Positions 6,505 to 9,106 of a stretch of 9,106 nt of DNA are shown here, in pieces. The DNA is from Lachnospiraceae bacterium (lineage in GTDB: Bacteria; Bacillota_A; Clostridia; Lachnospirales; Lachnospiraceae): positions 1 to 9,106 of the forward strand of contig JAFUEG010000076.1 in the NCBI GenBank assembly GCA_017464045.1. Reading direction: 5' to 3'. The notes under the pieces were generated by a model, which worked only from the letters and a program-made list of their open reading frames with translations, did not search any database and had not been told where the DNA came from. The position numbers were made by a program, and so were the translations under genes. The first letter of the stretch is position 1. The number at the start of each line of letters is the position of its first letter.

Positions 6505-6549
6505 CAATAGCCTCATACATCATCCGCCGGATGGCGTATGGGGCTATTG
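6505..6549 (+). other. Long intercistronic hairpin between binding-protein and permease genes
   Basis: CAATAGCC (6505-6512) pairs with GGCTATTG (6542-6549). The stem continues through TCATAC/GTATGG (one G-U pair) and, after a small internal loop, CATCC/GGATG with a GCC loop. No T tract follows on the + strand; the downstream text is A-rich. It is better read as an mRNA-stabilising or partial-termination structure than as a full terminator. Confidence 0.7.
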
Positions 6550-6568
6550 CTATCAATAAAAAAGAAAA

Positions 6569-6575
6569 GAGGGGG
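6569..6575 (+). promoter_or_regulatory. Ribosome binding site fixing the MalF-type start at ATG 6582
   Basis: GAGGGGG lies 6 nt before ATG 6582. The in-frame ATG at 6531 lies inside the hairpin and has no such site. Confidence 0.8.
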
Positions 6576-6581
6576 ACGGAA

Positions 6582-7199
6582 ATGAGAGAAAAAAAGAGTA
6601 ATCCGCTTACATACTTTGCGGATTTTGGCAAGGCAGTTGTAAAGGGCGATGCCGGGGTCAAATGTTCACTTCTGTTTATGGGTGCAGGTTATACATTTAA
6701 GGGTCAGTGGCTTAAAGGAATATTTGTTACACTTATTGAGATAGCATTCATAATAATGTGTATTTTTTATGCAGCTCCTAACCTTGCGAAATTTGGAACA
6801 CTTGGAACAGTTCAGCGTGAGGCAGTATTTGATCCGTTAACCATGCAGCAGACAGTAAATGATTATGACAATTCATTCCTTATATTACTTAACTCAATAA
6901 TTGCATTGTTTTTAATAGTTTGCTTTATATTGTTTTACATCTATAATATCAAAGCTGTTTATGAACTTCAACAGCAGAAGAAATTTGGTAAGCACATAGA
7001 TTCCAATAAAGAAACAGTAAAGTCAATTATAGGTAAAAAGTTTCATATTACACTTTTAACACTTCCTGCAATTGGTGTAGTTCTTATGAATGTTATTCCT
7101 ATATTTGTTCTTATAGCAATAGCTTTTACAAATTACGACCTGAATCATATCCCTCCTAATTCTCTTTTGGATTGGGTAGGATTTTCAAACTACAAGTAA
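6582..7199 (+). CDS. MalF-type sugar permease, N-terminal part (ends at premature TAA)
   Basis: This 205-residue product is the first part of a MalF-family permease. It has an N-terminal hydrophobic segment with the GYTFKGQWLKGIFVTLIEIAF pattern typical of clostridial MalF extensions (about 36-63), a second membrane segment (about 97-121), a charged cytoplasmic stretch, and a third segment (about 155-182) ending in FTNYDL. It stops right after WVGFSNYK, where relatives run on into the permease core. The frame continues without any shift: codon 206 is TAA, then LFTEG, then Met212, which begins the remaining core. The joined frame 6582-8009 would encode 475 residues, a normal MalF size for this group. 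Alone, this part lacks the EAA loop that contacts the ATPase and could not work as a permease subunit. It may be a nonsense mutant, a recoded gene or a sequence error. Confidence 0.85.
   Translation: MREKKSNPLTYFADFGKAVVKGDAGVKCSLLFMGAGYTFKGQWLKGIFVTLIEIAFIIMCIFYAAPNLAKFGTLGTVQREAVFDPLTMQQTVNDYDNSFLILLNSIIALFLIVCFILFYIYNIKAVYELQQQKKFGKHIDSNKETVKSIIGKKFHITLLTLPAIGVVLMNVIPIFVLIAIAFTNYDLNHIPPNSLLDWVGFSNYK
7197..7199 (+). other. In-frame stop codon interrupting the MalF-type gene
   Basis: TAA at codon 206, in context AAG TAA TTA. Both flanks are in the same frame with normal permease sequence. A single base change (for example CAA to TAA) would account for it. It falls in the expected outside loop after the third membrane segment. 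Confidence 0.9.
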
Positions 7200-7214
7200 T
7201 TATTTACCGAAGGT

Positions 7215-8009
7215 ATGGGTAACTACTTCGGATATGCATTTAGAAAAATACTTGGTTGGACACTTACATGGGCAGTGCTTGCAACACTTACAACCTTTAT
7301 AGGCGGCGTACTTCTTGCGATGCTTATAAACAAGAAAACAACTAAGCTTCCTAAGATGTGGAGAAGCTTGTTTATAGTAGCTATAGCAGTACCTCAGTTC
7401 GTAACACTTCTTTTGGTAAGAAACTTCTTTGGAGATCAGGGCATAGTAAATACAATCTGCTCCAATATCGGACTTACAGGTTGGTTGAAACATATAGGAC
7501 TTGTAAGTTCACATCTTAATTATATTCCGTTTCTTACAAATCCGCACTGGGCTAAGTTTATGATTGTAATGATTAATATCTGGGTTGGTATACCTTATCA
7601 GATGTTGGTGGCAACCGGTGTACTTATGAATATACCTTCTGATCAGCTTGAAAGTGCAAGAATAGACGGCGCAAGTAAATGGCAGATTTTCTGGAAGATA
7701 ACTATGCCGTATGTATTATTCATTCAAGGCCCGGCTCTTATTACAGACTTTGTAAAGAATATTAATAACTTCAACGTTATTTACCTTTTGACACAGGACG
7801 TATATATCACACCGGATCAGGCACTTGCAAATGCAAATGCTAAAGAGGTTGACCTTCTTGTAACATGGCTGTTCAGACTTACAAATGAGTACTATAACTA
7901 CAAGATGGCATCTGTTATAGGTATCATAGTATTTATCATATGTGCGGTATTTACTATATTATCATTCTCAAAGCTTATAGCAGGAGATAGAGAGGAGGAG
8001 TATCAATAA
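7215..8009 (+). CDS. MalF-type sugar permease, C-terminal core part
   Basis: This 264-residue piece contains the conserved membrane-transport core of the MalF-type subunit. Membrane segments lie near 12-38, 51-69, 114-139, 167-182 and 233-252, and the EAA cytoplasmic loop (144-165, ESARIDGASKWQIFWKITMP) docks on the transporter ATPase. It is in the same frame as the preceding part, with only the TAA and five codons between them. As an independent start, ATG 7215 is poor: the only purine-rich site (GAAGG, 7209-7213) ends 1 nt before it. Independent expression would therefore need reinitiation or readthrough of the TAA. The gene ends in TAATG, overlapping the next start by 1 base, so translation of the MalG-type gene is probably coupled to this part. 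If the stop is real and not bypassed, loss of this core should abolish uptake. Confidence 0.85.
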   Translation: MGNYFGYAFRKILGWTLTWAVLATLTTFIGGVLLAMLINKKTTKLPKMWRSLFIVAIAVPQFVTLLLVRNFFGDQGIVNTICSNIGLTGWLKHIGLVSSHLNYIPFLTNPHWAKFMIVMINIWVGIPYQMLVATGVLMNIPSDQLESARIDGASKWQIFWKITMPYVLFIQGPALITDFVKNINNFNVIYLLTQDVYITPDQALANANAKEVDLLVTWLFRLTNEYYNYKMASVIGIIVFIICAVFTILSFSKLIAGDREEEYQ

Positions 8010-8860
8010 TGTCAAAATCAAAAAGAATTGTAGATTCAATATTTACACATATTTTTCTGGTTATACTTGTTGTGATATGGCTCGTGCCGATACTTTGGCT
8101 TGTGGTAACTGCCTTCTCGGGATATCCGGGAATAAATAAGGCACATTTCTTCCCGACTTCATGGTCACTTAATAACTTTAAGAAGATATTTTTACATCCT
8201 GATTCGGTTGTACAGTACACGACATGGTTTAAGAATACACTTGTTATAGCAATATTTACATGTATTATATCAACTATATTTGTACTTATGGTAAGTTATG
8301 CATTCAGTTGTATGCGTTTTAAGGGAAGAAAGAAGATAATGACATTTTCACTTATCTTAAATATGTTCCCTGGTGTACTTTCCATGATAGCTGTTTACTT
8401 TGTTATGAAATCAATCGGACTTACAAACAGTCATCTTGGTATGATTATAGTTTACTCGGCAGGTTCAGGACTTGGATATCTTATAGTTAAAGGATTTATG
8501 GATACAATTCCTTCATCCCTTAGAGAGGCAGCAAGAGTTGAAGGCGCTTCAGAGCTTACTATATTTTTGAAAGTTGTACTTCCGCTTTGTAAGCCGATTA
8601 TAGTATATCAGATAATAAGTTCATTCCTTATACCTTGGGGCGATTTTGTACTTGCAAAACTTATGCTTAACTCGGGTATATCAAGCGACTGGACTGTAGC
8701 TATAGGTCTTTACAATATGCTTAACCGTTCACTTGTTAACCAGTACTTCTCAGTATTCTGTGCAGGAGGACTTTTGGTATCGATTCCTATATCAATACTC
8801 TTCATAATCATGCAGAGATACTATGTAGAGGGTGTAACCGGCGGTTCTGTAAAGGGATAA
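8009..8860 (+). CDS. MalG-type sugar ABC transporter permease
   Basis: A complete 283-residue permease, the size of B. subtilis GanQ as I recall it. The first membrane segment (about 12-35) is followed by an outside loop with FPTSWSLNNFKKIF. Further segments lie near 75-98, 112-134, 143-161, 194-210 and 246-268. The EAA loop REAARVEGASELTIFLKVVLP (172-192) is intact and would dock on the ATPase. It should pair with the MalF-type subunit to form the channel. AGGAGG (7993-7998) precedes ATG 8009 by 10 nt and the start overlaps the previous stop (TAATG). It ends in tandem TAA TAA codons. No ATPase gene is in view; a shared MsmX/MsmK-type ATPase elsewhere is usual for this family. The reading frame shows no damage, arguing against general decay of the operon. 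Confidence 0.93.
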   Translation: MSKSKRIVDSIFTHIFLVILVVIWLVPILWLVVTAFSGYPGINKAHFFPTSWSLNNFKKIFLHPDSVVQYTTWFKNTLVIAIFTCIISTIFVLMVSYAFSCMRFKGRKKIMTFSLILNMFPGVLSMIAVYFVMKSIGLTNSHLGMIIVYSAGSGLGYLIVKGFMDTIPSSLREAARVEGASELTIFLKVVLPLCKPIIVYQIISSFLIPWGDFVLAKLMLNSGISSDWTVAIGLYNMLNRSLVNQYFSVFCAGGLLVSIPISILFIIMQRYYVEGVTGGSVKG

Positions 8861-8918
8861 TAAATTCCCTGCCGCCTGGAATATCTGAGTGGCAAAAACT
8901 TATAGGAGATTGATAATA

Positions 8919-9106
8919 ATGGAAAAAACATTTGCAGTAAATATTATACACCGTCCTGAGATGGTTCCTGAGTATGCCGAAAAGGTTACGGGACATGGCA
9001 AGGCGGAGGATATAGGAAGGAAGGCTCTTCTTACAGAGTCGCTCGATATATTCAAGTTTCAGCAGGAAACTGCACATAAAAACGGGCTCAAGACTACTAT
9101 TCAGAT
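8919..9106 (+). CDS. Start of an unidentified gene, cut by the window edge
   Basis: AGGAG (8904-8908) precedes ATG 8919 by 10 nt, and the frame is open for 62 codons to the end of the window. The visible protein begins MEKTFAVNIIHRPEM and ends in a helix with AHKNGLKTTIQ. There is no signal peptide. The beta-strand start followed by a long helix and a GLKTTIQ-like strand would fit the beginning of a barrel-type enzyme, perhaps another carbohydrate-active protein, but I do not recognise the family. It lies 58 bp after the MalG-type gene on the same strand with no strong terminator between, so it is probably the next gene of the operon. Confidence 0.75.
   Translation, partial: MEKTFAVNIIHRPEMVPEYAEKVTGHGKAEDIGRKALLTESLDIFKFQQETAHKNGLKTTIQ

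Noticed and set aside
6531..6581. Upstream ATG 6531 as start of the MalF-type gene, adding 17 residues
   Set aside because: It lies inside a strong hairpin, has no ribosome site, and the extra residues are lysine-rich translation of the spacer; GAGGGGG before ATG 6582 is far better.
7197..7199. TAA reassigned to an amino acid in this organism
   Set aside because: TAA also ends the joined MalF frame (8007-8009) and the MalG-type gene (8858-8860, followed by a second TAA), and TAG and TGA end the other genes.
7200..7493. Open frame on the - strand opposite the MalF core
   Set aside because: It is a Cys/Lys/Tyr-rich shadow of a clearly conserved permease sequence, with no ribosome site. The same applies to - strand frames at 209-580, 3782-4015, 5465-5683, 7975-8220 and 8808-9077, and to + frames at 3421-3615 and 6173-6388.
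8864..8882. ATTCC/GGAAT repeat after the MalG-type gene as terminator
   Set aside because: A 5-bp stem with no T tract; the next gene probably continues the operon.

Overview
The window is AT-rich DNA with Gram-positive gene architecture: strong GGAGG-type ribosome sites, a lipoprotein sugar-binding protein, a LacI-family regulator and a sugar permease pair with no ATPase gene beside it. Protein style (a MalF with a long N-terminal extension, and an acidic OB-fold-like lipoprotein-type protein) suggests an anaerobic Firmicute of the Lachnospiraceae (Butyrivibrio/Roseburia kind). This assignment is inference from family resemblance only.

Left part (1-1706, + strand). The 3' end of a gene for an acidic-linker protein with a small OB-fold-like domain is followed by a membrane-anchored transglutaminase-like protein with a visible Cys-His-Asp triad. 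They look unrelated to the sugar locus. The transglutaminase gene converges on, and overlaps by 39 bp, the next gene on the - strand.

Middle (1668-4874). A cytoplasmic GH42 beta-galactosidase (- strand) is divergent from a LacI/GalR-family regulator (+ strand). The intergenic region has two good promoters facing each other, and one 18-bp operator-like palindrome (3789-3806) covers both predicted start sites. The best candidate terminator of the GH42 gene is a perfect 14-bp hairpin lying inside the coding sequence of the convergent transglutaminase gene.

Right part (4875-9106, + strand). A promoter with a near-identical operator (4986-5003, 17 of 18 bases matching) drives a lipoprotein solute-binding protein (MalE type), a MalF-type permease, a MalG-type permease and an unidentified gene cut by the window edge. 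A long hairpin separates the binding-protein gene from the permease genes. The MalF-type gene is interrupted by one in-frame TAA at 7197-7199. The same frame continues cleanly on both sides and completes a normal MalF.

Inferred biology: a galactoside or galacto-oligosaccharide utilisation locus, comparable in gene content to the gan genes of Bacillus subtilis. The sugar is bound outside, imported intact, and cut by GH42 in the cytosol, with the LacI protein repressing itself, the hydrolase and the transporter through one operator type. The exact sugar is not shown by the sequence. The most notable points are the nonsense codon in the MalF gene, the shared operator over face-to-face promoters, and the terminator embedded in an opposing coding sequence. 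I saw no novel defence, CRISPR or mobile system.
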